Source: CAYNWK01 sp964400875
GTDB taxonomy: Bacteria > Chloroflexota > Anaerolineae > Anaerolineales > UBA4823
Assembly (NCBI GenBank): GCA_964400875.1
Contig: CAYNWK010000044.1
Coordinates: 1-30,213, forward strand
DNA length: 30,213 nt
Direction: 5' to 3'
This document shows, piece by piece, positions 15,692 through 24,930 of the stretch. Below the pieces are notes generated by a model that was not told where the DNA came from, made no database searches, and worked only from the letters and a program-made list of their open reading frames with translations. Each line of letters opens with the position of its first letter. Position 1 is the stretch's first letter. The position numbers and the translations under genes were made by a program.

Positions 15692-16867
15692 ATGAGCGGC
15701 AACGGTTTATTCTCCCTGACTGACGAACACGAGATGCTCCGCCAGGCGGCGCGCGACTTTGCCCGCAACGAGATCGCGCCCATCGCCGCCGAGTTCGACG
15801 AAACGGGTGAGTTCCCTTCCGAGACCATCGCCAAGATGGGCGCGATGGGGTTCATGGGCATCGAGGTTCCGGAGGAATACGGCGGCGCTGGCATGGACAC
15901 CCTCTCCTACGTGCTCGCCCTGGAGGAGATCTGCAAGGCGGACGCGGCCCACGGCACGATCATGTCGGTGAACAACTCGCTGTTCTGCCACGCGGTCCTG
16001 CGTTTCGGCACGGAGGCCCAAAAAGATAAATACCTGCGCGGGGTGGCTTCCGGCCAGGCCATCGGCGCGTACTCCCTGACCGAGCCCATGTCCGGCTCGG
16101 ACGCCGGGACCATGCGCAGCCGGGCGATCCGCGAGGGCGACCATTACGTGATCAATGGACGCAAATCCTGGGTAACCAGCGCACCGGTGGCCGATTACGT
16201 GCTGTTGTTCACCATGACCGACCCGGAAAAGAAGCACCGCGGCATCAGCGCCTTCCTGATCGATACCGATCAGCCGGGCTTCGCCCGCGGCAAGAAAGAA
16301 CCCAAGCTGGGCATCCGCGCTTCGGCCACCAGCGAGATCCTGTTCGAGGATTACCACGTCCCGGCAGAGAACCGCCTGGGCGAAGAAGGAGAGGGCTTCA
16401 AGATCGCCATGTCCGTGCTGGACGCCGGACGCATCGGCATCGCCGCACAGGCTCTAGGAATCGCAGGGGCGGCCTACGAACACAGCGTCGCCTATGCGCA
16501 GGAACGTGAGGCCTTCGGCTCCAAGATCGGTGAATTCCAGGGGGTCGCCTTCCAGCTGGCCGATATGAAGACCCGCCTCGAAGCCGCCCGCCTGCTTACC
16601 TATAACGCCGCCCTGGCTAAAGAAAAATGCAAACAGACCGGCGAGCGCTTCACTCTGGAAGCCTCGATGGCCAAACTGTTCGCCTCCGAGACTGCCATGT
16701 TCGTCACCCACGCCGCGGTGCAGATCCACGGGGGGATGGGCTACTCCAAGGAACTGCCCATCGAACGCTACTTCCGCGATGCCAAGATCACTGAGATTTA
16801 CGAAGGCACCAGCGAGATCCAGCGCATGGTGATCGCCCGCCTGGAGACCGGACTGCGCATCACGTGA
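15692..16867 (+). CDS. Acyl-CoA dehydrogenase (short/branched-chain type)
   Basis: The 391-residue flavoenzyme introduces a trans-2 double bond into an acyl-CoA thioester, passing electrons to an electron-transfer flavoprotein. It has the FAD-contact phrase YSLTEPMSGSDAG, the middle beta domain with SWVTSAPVADY, and the C-terminal helical domain with QIHGGMGYSKELPIERYFRDAKITEIYEGTSEIQ (listed only for location, about 343-377). The likely catalytic base is Glu371 in YEGTS. GGAGG lies before ATG 15692. It is first in the long plus-strand run that includes the carboxylase genes, which supports acyl-CoA breakdown. Butyryl-, isobutyryl- and 2-methylbutyryl-CoA types cannot be told apart by eye. 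Confidence 0.93.
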   Translation: MSGNGLFSLTDEHEMLRQAARDFARNEIAPIAAEFDETGEFPSETIAKMGAMGFMGIEVPEEYGGAGMDTLSYVLALEEICKADAAHGTIMSVNNSLFCHAVLRFGTEAQKDKYLRGVASGQAIGAYSLTEPMSGSDAGTMRSRAIREGDHYVINGRKSWVTSAPVADYVLLFTMTDPEKKHRGISAFLIDTDQPGFARGKKEPKLGIRASATSEILFEDYHVPAENRLGEEGEGFKIAMSVLDAGRIGIAAQALGIAGAAYEHSVAYAQEREAFGSKIGEFQGVAFQLADMKTRLEAARLLTYNAALAKEKCKQTGERFTLEASMAKLFASETAMFVTHAAVQIHGGMGYSKELPIERYFRDAKITEIYEGTSEIQRMVIARLETGLRIT

Positions 16868-16912
16868 GGCCGCCAGCCGCCCAGCAATGCGCTTTACTTA
16901 GCGGAGGCGGCC
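16868..16912 (+). repeat. Imperfect 11-bp hairpin between the acyl-CoA dehydrogenase and glycosyltransferase genes
   Basis: GGCCGCC-ag-CCGC (16868-16880) pairs with GCGG-a-GGCGGCC (16901-16912) around a 20-nt loop, immediately after the dehydrogenase stop. No U-run follows, so it is not a standard terminator. It may slow RNA decay or partly uncouple the two genes. Confidence 0.45.
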
Positions 16913-16991
16913 CGCCCGTACAGCGGCGGCAAGACCACCCGGCTGGCATACTGCCCCCGGCCGCTCGATCCAGCGCCCCAAGACTGCAACC

Positions 16992-19445
16992 ATGAGCACG
17001 CCAGAAGACCGCCCCTCCTCTGAACAGGAAAGCAGCGGCGGACCGCCCGCCGAACAACCGGCCTCTGCTCCCGACAACGGCAGGAGCAAACAGGAAAACC
17101 CTTCCGATCCGAATCCGGAAGAAGGGACCGGCGCGACGCCGGAAGAGGAATCTACGGTCAACCTCTCCCTGTCACTCTCCCCGGGAACGCACCTGCATGT
17201 CACCATCGAAGCGCTGCCGGGCAAAAGTTCCGGGGCGATCGAGGGGGAAAGCCAGACCTTGTACCGGCAAACCTTCGTTTCGGAGGGCAACCCGGTCTTC
17301 ATTTCCGTGCCCGGGACAGCAGAACGAACTTCAAGGCTGCAAGCAACCAGCGAGCCTCTCCCTGCAGTGCGGGCCATCCCTCGGTCCGGGGGGATCTTCA
17401 ACGGGATCGGCGCAAGGGTGCGCGATCGGGTCAAAGCCTGGCCCTATTCTCTGGCTATGACCCTGTTCCTCCTGGGCGGACTGGTTTATTTGGCCAGCCA
17501 CTTCATCGGGCTGACCGAATTCCCTATATACTTCTTCACCGATGAGGCCATTCAAACCAACCTGGCGGCCGACCTGGTGCGCGATAATTTCCAGGGCCGG
17601 TCGGGAGACTTACTACCGACTTACTTCGAAAACGGGAACCAATTCAACCTCAGTTTTTCCGTTTACATTCAGCTGCTACCTTACCTGTTGTTCGGCAAAT
17701 CGGTTTTCGTCACCCGGGCAACCTCAGTATTGATCACCCTGTTAGGCGCGCTGGCTCTCAGCCTGGCGCTAAAAGAGGGCTTTAAGAACGCCTACTGGTG
17801 GAGCGGGGTGCTGTTCCTGTCTGTCACCCCGGCCTGGTTTTTACATTCCCGCACGGCCTTCGAGACCGCCGAAGCCACTGCCCTGTTCGCCGTCTTCCTA
17901 TGCCTCTACCTGCTTTACCGCTACCGCGAGCCGAAATACCTGTACCCGGCCCTGGTCGCCGGCGCACTGACCTTTTACGCGTACAGCCCGGCCCAACTGG
18001 TGATCGTATTGACCGGGCTGCTCCTGCTGATCTCCGATTGGCGCTACCACTGGGATAATCGGGCCGTCGGCCTGCGCGGGATGGGCTTGCTCATACTGCT
18101 GGCCCTGCCTTACCTGCGCTTCCTGATCCAGCACCCCGACGAGAACCTCAACCACCTGCGCATCCTGCATTCTTACTGGATTGAACCCATCCCGCTCAGT
18201 GAGAAATTGGGGCGCTATTTCGCCGAGTACCGCTACGGACTTTCCCCAGGATACTGGTTCATCCCTAACGACCGCGATCTGGTGCGGCATATCATGAAAG
18301 GCTACGGGCACCTGCTGCGCGCCAGCCTGCCCTTCGTGCTGATCGGCCTGGGCGTGGCCTTGAAAAACTTCCGTTCATCCGCCCACCGCCTGGCGCTGAT
18401 CGCCCTGGTAGCTGCGCCCAGCGGTGCCGCGCTGGTGGAGCTGGGCGTCACCCGGGCGTTGGTGCTGGTCGTCCCGGCCGTGCTACTGACCGTCCTGGGC
18501 GTCTCGGCCGTGCTGCGCTGGGTCGAAAGGCTCGGGCTGCCGCGCGGCGCGCTGGCGGTATCCCTGTTCGCCGTACTAGCAGCGGTGAACTTCGCCATGC
18601 TGCGCGACGCCCTCGTCAACGGTCCAACCTGGTTCGACGATTACGGGCTGGGCGGCATGCAGTACGGCGGGCGACAGATCTTCGAGGCCATCGAGGATTT
18701 CCGCGCCCAACACCCGGCGGACACGCTGATCCTCTCTCCCTCCTGGGCCAACGGCACCACCGAAGTAGCCCAATTCTTCCTGCCCCAGTTCGACTCTGTA
18801 CAATTAGGCAGCGTGGAAGGCTACATGTTCCAACAACTGCCGCTCGACCCCCATACGGTGCTGGTGATGATCCCGGATGAGTACCAGCAGGCACTAGAAA
18901 GCGGGAAATTCACCGACATCCAGGTGGAAAAGACCGTGCCCTACCCCGACGGTCAACCAGGCTTTTATTTCGTGCGCCTGCGCTACGTAGATAATATCGA
19001 AGAAATACTGGCGGCGGAACGCGAGGCCCGCCGTGCGCTGCTCAGCGGGACGCTGCTCCTGGAAGGAAAGCAGGTGACGATCAGCTATCCCCACCTGGAT
19101 ATGGGCGAGGTCGAGGCCGCTTTCGACGGCGACCCCAACACTCTGATCCGAACACTGGAAGCCAACCCGCTGGTGATCGAACTCGACTTTCCCAAGCCGC
19201 GCTCCCTGCAAAGCCTGATCGCTCGCGTGGGCGGCGCGCCTACCGAAATGATCGTGGAGATCGTCCCCGCGGGGACACAAGAGACCGTCGAAGCTACCCA
19301 ACAGGTCAACGAATCCCCCACGCCGCGGGAGATCAGCGTCGACTTTCCAACGCCGATCCAGGCCGCACAAGTGCGCATTTCGATCCGCAATACGAACGAA
19401 GGCGAACCGGCTCACGTCCACTTGTGGGAGCTCACCCTGCACTAG
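16992..19445 (+). CDS. GT39-like multi-pass membrane glycosyltransferase with C-terminal F5/8-type domain
   Basis: The 817-residue protein begins with about 55 disordered residues rich in Pro, Glu and Ser, then a short beta-rich cytoplasmic part, then roughly ten to twelve membrane helices from about residue 150. The phrase FFTDEAIQ in the first outer loop is like the acidic catalytic motif of GT39/ArnT-type, polyprenyl-phosphate-sugar-dependent transferases, and FLHSRTAFETAEATALF follows the family pattern. An extracytoplasmic alpha/beta part follows, and the last 130 residues look like an F5/8 type C (galactose-binding-like) domain, with DGDPNTLIRTLEANPLVIELDF. It should glycosylate a protein or cell-envelope polymer. 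No strong ribosome site is seen before ATG 16992. It sits oddly among acyl-CoA genes. Confidence 0.82.
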   Translation: MSTPEDRPSSEQESSGGPPAEQPASAPDNGRSKQENPSDPNPEEGTGATPEEESTVNLSLSLSPGTHLHVTIEALPGKSSGAIEGESQTLYRQTFVSEGNPVFISVPGTAERTSRLQATSEPLPAVRAIPRSGGIFNGIGARVRDRVKAWPYSLAMTLFLLGGLVYLASHFIGLTEFPIYFFTDEAIQTNLAADLVRDNFQGRSGDLLPTYFENGNQFNLSFSVYIQLLPYLLFGKSVFVTRATSVLITLLGALALSLALKEGFKNAYWWSGVLFLSVTPAWFLHSRTAFETAEATALFAVFLCLYLLYRYREPKYLYPALVAGALTFYAYSPAQLVIVLTGLLLLISDWRYHWDNRAVGLRGMGLLILLALPYLRFLIQHPDENLNHLRILHSYWIEPIPLSEKLGRYFAEYRYGLSPGYWFIPNDRDLVRHIMKGYGHLLRASLPFVLIGLGVALKNFRSSAHRLALIALVAAPSGAALVELGVTRALVLVVPAVLLTVLGVSAVLRWVERLGLPRGALAVSLFAVLAAVNFAMLRDALVNGPTWFDDYGLGGMQYGGRQIFEAIEDFRAQHPADTLILSPSWANGTTEVAQFFLPQFDSVQLGSVEGYMFQQLPLDPHTVLVMIPDEYQQALESGKFTDIQVEKTVPYPDGQPGFYFVRLRYVDNIEEILAAEREARRALLSGTLLLEGKQVTISYPHLDMGEVEAAFDGDPNTLIRTLEANPLVIELDFPKPRSLQSLIARVGGAPTEMIVEIVPAGTQETVEATQQVNESPTPREISVDFPTPIQAAQVRISIRNTNEGEPAHVHLWELTLH

Positions 19446-19506
19446 ACGGCCGATCCCAGCATCCCCGACCCACAGGCAACCAGCTCATCGATGGAGGATT
19501 AATTCC

Positions 19507-20541
19507 ATGAAAGCCATCGTCTTCCACCAGCATGGAGGCACGGAGGTCTTGGATTACACCGAAATACCAACACCCGAACCCGGCCCGGGAGAAGTCCTGT
19601 TACGCCTTCACGCCGCCGGGCTCAACCGTCTGGATTTGTGGGTGCTGGAAGGCTGGCCAGGGATTAAAATAAGCTACCCTCACATCCCCGGCGCGGATGG
19701 CGCCGGAGAGGTCGCCGCACTGGGTCCCCAGGTTACGGGGTGGGCGGTGGGCGATCGTGTGGTTATCGATGCCAATATCGGCTGCGGACACTGCGCCTAC
19801 TGCCTGGGCGGCTACGACAACCGCTGCGAAAACTGGCAGCTGCTGGGTGAGACCCGTCCAGGCACCTTCGCCGAGTACATCGTCGTCCCCACTCGCCAAC
19901 TGTACCCGCTGCCAGAAGGATTCGACCCGCACATCGCAGCCGGCGCTGCCCTGGTCTACCACACCGCCTGGCATTCACTGATCGAGCGGGGCAAGCTGCG
20001 CCCTGGGGAGAGCGTGCTGGTCGTGGGAGCCTCGGGCGGAGTCAACACCGCCTGCATCGACATCGCCAAGCTAACAGGGGCGACCGTCTACGTTGTTGGT
20101 TCCAACCGCGAGAAGCTGGCGCTCGCCGAGAAGCTAGGCGCAGATGGTCTGATCGACCGCTCGGCAGAGCCGGATTGGTCGAAAAGCGTCTATTCTCTGA
20201 CCACTCGGCGAGGCGTTGACGTAGTAGTGGACAACGTAGGCACGACCTATTACCACAGCTTTCGATCTGCCCGCAAAGGAGGGCGCATCCTGACCGTGGG
20301 CAACACCGGCGGTCCCAAGTTCGAATTCGATAATCGCTATCTATTCGCCAAGCACCTCTCCCTGATTGGTTCTACGATGGGAACATTGAACGATTTTGCA
20401 GCCGTGATGAAACTGATCTTCGCAGGAAAGCTGCACCCACCCTTAGATCGAATTTACCCGCTGTCCGAGGCCCGAGAGGCTTATGAGCGCATGGAACAGG
20501 GCGAGCAGCTGGGCAAGATCACACTAGATATAAGGGAATAA
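19507..20541 (+). CDS. MDR-superfamily zinc-type reductase/dehydrogenase (quinone-reductase-like)
   Basis: The 344-residue enzyme has the GroES-like and Rossmann folds of the medium-chain dehydrogenase/reductase superfamily. The nucleotide loop is VVGASGGVNTACIDIAK at about 172-188. The four structural-zinc cysteines are present (CGHCAYCLGGYDNRC), but the catalytic-zinc positions are not: the usual Cys is replaced in GLNRLDLW and the GHE motif reads GAD. This fits a reductase of double bonds rather than a zinc alcohol dehydrogenase. Next to an acyl-CoA carboxylase, an enoyl- or acryloyl-CoA reductase role is possible but unproven. GGAGG precedes ATG 19507. Confidence 0.87.
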   Translation: MKAIVFHQHGGTEVLDYTEIPTPEPGPGEVLLRLHAAGLNRLDLWVLEGWPGIKISYPHIPGADGAGEVAALGPQVTGWAVGDRVVIDANIGCGHCAYCLGGYDNRCENWQLLGETRPGTFAEYIVVPTRQLYPLPEGFDPHIAAGAALVYHTAWHSLIERGKLRPGESVLVVGASGGVNTACIDIAKLTGATVYVVGSNREKLALAEKLGADGLIDRSAEPDWSKSVYSLTTRRGVDVVVDNVGTTYYHSFRSARKGGRILTVGNTGGPKFEFDNRYLFAKHLSLIGSTMGTLNDFAAVMKLIFAGKLHPPLDRIYPLSEAREAYERMEQGEQLGKITLDIRE

Positions 20542-20553
20542 CGCGCCGAACCA

Positions 20554-21036
20554 GTGGACCCTACAGACACTTATACGGAGCCGGTCTCCAGGCCTCGACG
20601 TCCGAGGAGCGTAACGCTGGTCGCAGGTTTGGTGTTAATCCTTGCGAGCATCTATACCATTCGCTTCCTGCAAACGCTCGCCTGGTGGGATTTCTTAACC
20701 GAACTGCCGCGCGTTTCCCCGCTATACCTGGCTCTGAGCGGCCTTATCTGGGCGTTAATCGGGCTGCCCCTGAGCTGGGGGTTGTGGCGGGGGTCCGCGC
20801 CTGCGGCAATGGGCTCCCGATTCATCGCACCGGCCTACGCGGTATTTTACTGGTTTGAACGCCTGTTCATCACGCGGGCCGGCTCCAACTTCACCAACTG
20901 GCCTTTTGCAACCGGGATGACCGTCCTACTCCTGGCTTTTGTGTTCTGGACTCTTTCCCGCCCGCAAAGCAGGCGATTCTTTGCAATACGCAGCATGCGA
21001 GCGAACGATCAACCTATCAGGAGTAATTATCCATGA
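20554..21036 (+). CDS. Small multi-pass membrane protein of unknown function
   Basis: The 160-residue protein has an Arg/Pro-rich N-terminal tail of about 20 residues and four hydrophobic segments (about 21-40, 58-76, 88-104, 118-136), ending in an Arg-rich tail. It starts at GTG 20554, 12 nt after the MDR stop, and its TGA overlaps the ATG of the carboxylase beta gene (ATGA, 21033-21036), so translation of the two is coupled. I do not recognise a family. It may be a membrane-protein chaperone or simply a lineage-specific protein. Confidence 0.75.
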   Translation: MDPTDTYTEPVSRPRRPRSVTLVAGLVLILASIYTIRFLQTLAWWDFLTELPRVSPLYLALSGLIWALIGLPLSWGLWRGSAPAAMGSRFIAPAYAVFYWFERLFITRAGSNFTNWPFATGMTVLLLAFVFWTLSRPQSRRFFAIRSMRANDQPIRSNYP

Positions 21037-22583
21037 GTGATGACCCTAAGATCGAAGAGCTGCGCGAGCTCAAAGCACAGAGCCGCCAGGGCGGAGGTCC
21101 AGAACGCATCGAAACCCAGCACCAGCGCGGACGCCTGACTGCTCGAGAGCGGATTGATCTGCTGCTCGACAAAGGATCCTTCCGCGAGATCGACGCCTTC
21201 GTCGAGCACCGCACCGTCGATTTCGGTCTGGATCAACAAAAATACCTGGGAGACAGCGTGGTCACCGGTTGGGGGACTATCGACGGGCGCCTGGTCTACG
21301 TTTATTCTCAGGACTTCACCGTGTTCGGCGGCAGCCTGGGCGAGGTTCACGCGGAAAAGATCTGCAAGGTGATGGACATGGCGCTGAAGAACGGCGCGCC
21401 CCTGATCGGCCTGAACGATTCGGGCGGCGCGCGCATCCAGGAGGGAGTGGTGTCGCTGGGCGGCTACGCCGACATCTTCCTGCGCAATACCCTGGCCTCC
21501 GGGGTGATCCCGCAGATCAGCGCCATCATGGGCCCGTGCGCCGGGGGTGCAGTATATTCGCCCGCACTGACCGATTTCATCTTCATGGTGCGCAATTCTT
21601 CCTATATGTTCGTCACTGGCCCGGAGGTGGTCAAAACCGTCACCCACGAAGAAGTGACCTTTGAGGAGTTGGGCGGCGCCAGCACTCACGCCGAGGTTTC
21701 CGGGGTATGCCACATCGCAGCCGACAGCGAAGCGGATGCGCTGTATTTGATCCGCAAAATGCTGACGTACCTGCCACAAAATAACATGGAGGACCCACCC
21801 TTCCTGTCGAACGGCGACAACCCGTTGCGCGAGGCAGAAGCCCTGGACAAGCTGGTGCCTGATGACCCCAGCAAGCCATACGACATTAAAGAGGCCATCC
21901 ACCTTATCGTGGACGACGGCCAATTCTTTGAAACACACGAAAACTACGCCCAAAACATCGTCGTCGGGTTCGCCCGCCTGGGCGGGCACAGCGTCGGCAT
22001 CGTCGCCAACCAGCCCGCGGTGCTGGCCGGGGTGCTGAACATCAACGCCTCGGAGAAAGCGGCCCGTTTCGTGCGTTTCTGCGACGCCTTCAACCTGCCC
22101 CTGGTCACCTTCGTCGACGTTCCCGGCTTCTTACCCGGCATGGACCAGGAACACGGCGGCATCATCCGCAGCGGCGCCAAGCTGCTTTACGCTTACTGTG
22201 AGGCGACCGTGCCGAAGTTGACCGTGGTGACGCGCAAGGCCTATGGGGGCGCCTATGACGTGATGAGCAGCAAACACATTCGCGGCGACATCAACCTGGC
22301 CTGGCCCACCGCCGAGATCGCCGTGATGGGCCCAGAAGGTGCAGTGAACATCATCTTCCGCAAGGAACTGGCGGCTGCCGAAGACCCGGTCGAGCGCAAA
22401 GCCGAGCTGGTGGCCGAATACCGCAAGAAGTTCGCCAACCCGTACATCGCCGCCTCGCGCGGCTACGTCGACGACGTGATCGAGCCGCGCGAGACGCGCC
22501 CGCGCCTGATCAACGCCCTCGAGATGCTGTCCAATAAGCGCGACACCAACCCGGCAAAGAAACACGGCTGCATCCCGCTGTAG
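21033..22583 (+). CDS. pccB: Acyl-CoA carboxylase beta subunit (carboxyltransferase), probably propionyl-CoA
   Basis: The 516-residue carboxyltransferase moves CO2 from carboxybiotin to an acyl-CoA, giving (S)-methylmalonyl-CoA from propionyl-CoA or malonyl-CoA from acetyl-CoA. It has the crotonase-like tandem folds, oxyanion-hole loops (GLNDSGGARIQEGV, MGPCAGGAVYSP, and KAYGGAYDVM) and the family end KKHGCIPL. Asp409 in GGAYDVM appears to correspond to the specificity residue Asp422 of Streptomyces coelicolor PccB, linked to propionyl-CoA use. That match is from memory. ATG 21033 overlaps the previous stop. The biotin carboxylase and carrier genes follow 0.8 kb downstream, after a hydrolase. 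Confidence 0.93.
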   Translation: MSDDPKIEELRELKAQSRQGGGPERIETQHQRGRLTARERIDLLLDKGSFREIDAFVEHRTVDFGLDQQKYLGDSVVTGWGTIDGRLVYVYSQDFTVFGGSLGEVHAEKICKVMDMALKNGAPLIGLNDSGGARIQEGVVSLGGYADIFLRNTLASGVIPQISAIMGPCAGGAVYSPALTDFIFMVRNSSYMFVTGPEVVKTVTHEEVTFEELGGASTHAEVSGVCHIAADSEADALYLIRKMLTYLPQNNMEDPPFLSNGDNPLREAEALDKLVPDDPSKPYDIKEAIHLIVDDGQFFETHENYAQNIVVGFARLGGHSVGIVANQPAVLAGVLNINASEKAARFVRFCDAFNLPLVTFVDVPGFLPGMDQEHGGIIRSGAKLLYAYCEATVPKLTVVTRKAYGGAYDVMSSKHIRGDINLAWPTAEIAVMGPEGAVNIIFRKELAAAEDPVERKAELVAEYRKKFANPYIAASRGYVDDVIEPRETRPRLINALEMLSNKRDTNPAKKHGCIPL

Positions 22584-22600
22584 GACGGACGAGCAGGACG

Positions 22601-23389
22601 ATGGAAACAACCGTAAACGGACACAGGTTGAACGTTGAATGCGCCGGCCCGGATGATGGCCCCCCGGTCATCCTGATGCACCACGGGCTGGGAGCGATCC
22701 AGTCCTGGGAGGAGCAGATCCCGGCCCTGGCCGCGGCCGGCTACCGGGTGATCGCCTATGATCGCTGGGGGTATGGCGGCTCGGCGGCCCGGATGGAGCT
22801 CTCCATGCCGTACTTTGGCGAAGACTTGGCCGACCTGGAGGCTTTGCTGGACCTGCTGGAGATTCCTCAAGCGACACTCATCGGTCACAGCGACGGCGGG
22901 ACCATCGCCCTGTATTTCGCCGCCCAACAACCGCAGCGGGTGACCGCCCTGGTTTTGGTGGCAGCTCATATCTACATCGAGGCGCGCATGGGCGCGGGCA
23001 TCAACGAGACCCGCGCAGCCTTCGAGCAAAAAGAACGCTTCCGCCGCGGCATGGAAAGAGTGCACGGCGACAAAGGGGAGGGCGTCTTCTGGAACTGGTA
23101 CCATGGGTGGACGGACGAGGCCAACCTGGGTTGGAATATCCAGCCGCTGCTGGCGGGGATCCCCAGCCCTGCCCTGGTCGTCCAGGGTCTGGAAGACGAA
23201 CACAAGACCCCACAGCATGCCGGCGACATCGCTGACGCCTTACCCCAGGCGACGCTGTGGTTGGAACCCGAAGTTGGGCACATGCTGCCGCAGGACAAGC
23301 CGGAGGTTTTTAACCGCCGGGTGATCGATTTCCTAAAACAATTCGAAGTAACCGGTCTGAGACATACGATCGGAGGTGGTGATGTTTAA
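22601..23389 (+). CDS. Alpha/beta-hydrolase fold protein
   Basis: The 262-residue hydrolase has the classic triad: Ser97 in the nucleophile elbow GHSDGG, an acid near GLEDEH, and His in VGHML. MHHGLG supplies the oxyanion HG motif. It probably cuts an ester or thioester; the exact substrate is not evident. It begins 17 nt after the carboxylase beta gene and its last 8 nt overlap the biotin carboxylase start, so it is co-transcribed. A role as a thioesterase clearing dead-end acyl-CoA in the same pathway is inference. Confidence 0.88.
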   Translation: METTVNGHRLNVECAGPDDGPPVILMHHGLGAIQSWEEQIPALAAAGYRVIAYDRWGYGGSAARMELSMPYFGEDLADLEALLDLLEIPQATLIGHSDGGTIALYFAAQQPQRVTALVLVAAHIYIEARMGAGINETRAAFEQKERFRRGMERVHGDKGEGVFWNWYHGWTDEANLGWNIQPLLAGIPSPALVVQGLEDEHKTPQHAGDIADALPQATLWLEPEVGHMLPQDKPEVFNRRVIDFLKQFEVTGLRHTIGGGDV

Positions 23390-24896
23390 TAAAGTGCTGA
23401 TCGCCAACCGCGGCGAGATCGCCGTGCGCATCATCCGCGCCTGCCGGGAGCTGGGCATGCAAACCGTGGCGGTGTACTCCGAAGCCGACCGTCACGCCCT
23501 GCATGTGCGCTACTCGGACGAGGCCTATTTATTGGGACCGGCGCCGTCACGCGAATCTTACCTGCGGGCGGACAAGATCATCGAGATCGCCAAGCGCAGC
23601 CATAGCGGGGCTATCCACCCGGGATACGGTTTCCTGGCAGAGCGCGCCGACTTCGCCCAGGCCTGCCTGGACGAAGGCCTGGGCTTTATCGGGCCGAAAC
23701 CATCCTCCATCGCAGCAATGGGCGACAAAGCCGTGGCGCGGTCCACGGTAGCCGGCTCCGGAGTCCCCGTGGTGCCCGGCACTGAGGGCGAAGGTTCCTT
23801 GAGCGACGATGACTTGCTCAAAGTGGCTCCAGAAATCGGCTTTCCCTTGCTGATCAAAGCCACCGCCGGAGGCGGTGGGAAAGGGATGCGCGAGGTTCGC
23901 TCGCTCGAGGAGATGCCTGCGCTCCTGAATTCCGCCCGGCGGGAGGCCGAGGCCTCATTCGGCGACGGCAATGTTTACCTGGAAAAGCTGCTCGAAGGCG
24001 CCCGGCACATCGAGATCCAGATCCTGGCGGATACGCAGGGGAACGTGATCCACCTGGGCGAGCGGGAATGCTCGCTGCAGCGCCGCCACCAGAAGCTGCT
24101 CGAAGAGTCGCCCTCTCCATTCGTCGGCGACGACCAGGAGCTGCGCGAGCGCATGGGCTCCGTGGCAGTGCGCGCCGCGCAGGCGGTCGATTACATCAAC
24201 GCCGGTACGATCGAGTTCCTGGTGGATAAGGATAAGAATTTCTACTTCCTGGAGATGAACACCCGCCTGCAGGTGGAACACCCGATCACGGAGGCGGTCA
24301 CTAACGTGGACATCGTCAAGGAGCAGATCCGCATCGCCCGCGGGCGCCAAATGCGCCACACCCAGGAGGAGATCCGGCTGACCGGCTGGGCGATCGAGTG
24401 CCGCGTGAACGCTGAGGACCCCTACAATAATTTCCTGCCCTCCACAGGGCGAATCGATCACCTGATCCTGCCCACAGGCCCCGGGGTGCGGGTGGACACC
24501 GGCGTCTATCCCGGTTTCGAGATCTCGCCCTACTACGACTCGCTGATCTCCAAGCTGATCGTGCGGGGCGAAACGCGCGGCGAGGCGATCTTGCGTATGC
24601 GCCGCGCCCTGGAAGAGTACAAGATCGTCGGCGTGCGCACCAATATCCCCTTCCACCAGCACTTGATGGATTCGCACCGCTTTATGGCCGGGCAATACGA
24701 TACCCGCTTCGTCGAAGAGCGCTTCTCGATGGAGGCTCCTGAAGATGAGAGTGAAACGCTGCCCGAGATCGCTGCCATCCTGGCGACCCTGGTAGCCCAC
24801 AACGAAGCCCAGCGCGCCGCGCAAATCATCCAGCGCGGCGAACGGGATGTCAGCAACTGGAAGTGGGTCGGTCGTTGGGAGCGGATCCACCGGTGA
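23382..24896 (+). CDS. accC: Biotin carboxylase subunit
   Basis: The 504-residue ATP-grasp enzyme carboxylates the biotin of the carrier protein with bicarbonate and ATP. It has the N-terminal NRGEIAVRIIRACRELG motif, the glycine-rich loop KATAGGGGKGM, the biotin-carboxylase centre ERECSLQRRHQKLLEE, the phrase EMNTRLQVEHPITE, and the C-terminal cap domain with YYDSLISKLIV. The length is that of a separate subunit (about 450-505) and not of a full PccA (about 600-700) that includes BT and biotin domains. ATG 23382 has GGAGG. It overlaps the previous gene by 8 nt and precedes the carrier by 34 nt. Confidence 0.95.
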   Translation: MFNKVLIANRGEIAVRIIRACRELGMQTVAVYSEADRHALHVRYSDEAYLLGPAPSRESYLRADKIIEIAKRSHSGAIHPGYGFLAERADFAQACLDEGLGFIGPKPSSIAAMGDKAVARSTVAGSGVPVVPGTEGEGSLSDDDLLKVAPEIGFPLLIKATAGGGGKGMREVRSLEEMPALLNSARREAEASFGDGNVYLEKLLEGARHIEIQILADTQGNVIHLGERECSLQRRHQKLLEESPSPFVGDDQELRERMGSVAVRAAQAVDYINAGTIEFLVDKDKNFYFLEMNTRLQVEHPITEAVTNVDIVKEQIRIARGRQMRHTQEEIRLTGWAIECRVNAEDPYNNFLPSTGRIDHLILPTGPGVRVDTGVYPGFEISPYYDSLISKLIVRGETRGEAILRMRRALEEYKIVGVRTNIPFHQHLMDSHRFMAGQYDTRFVEERFSMEAPEDESETLPEIAAILATLVAHNEAQRAAQIIQRGERDVSNWKWVGRWERIHR

Positions 24897-24930
24897 CCGG
24901 GTTCACAGTTGAGCAAATTGAGGATGCGTG

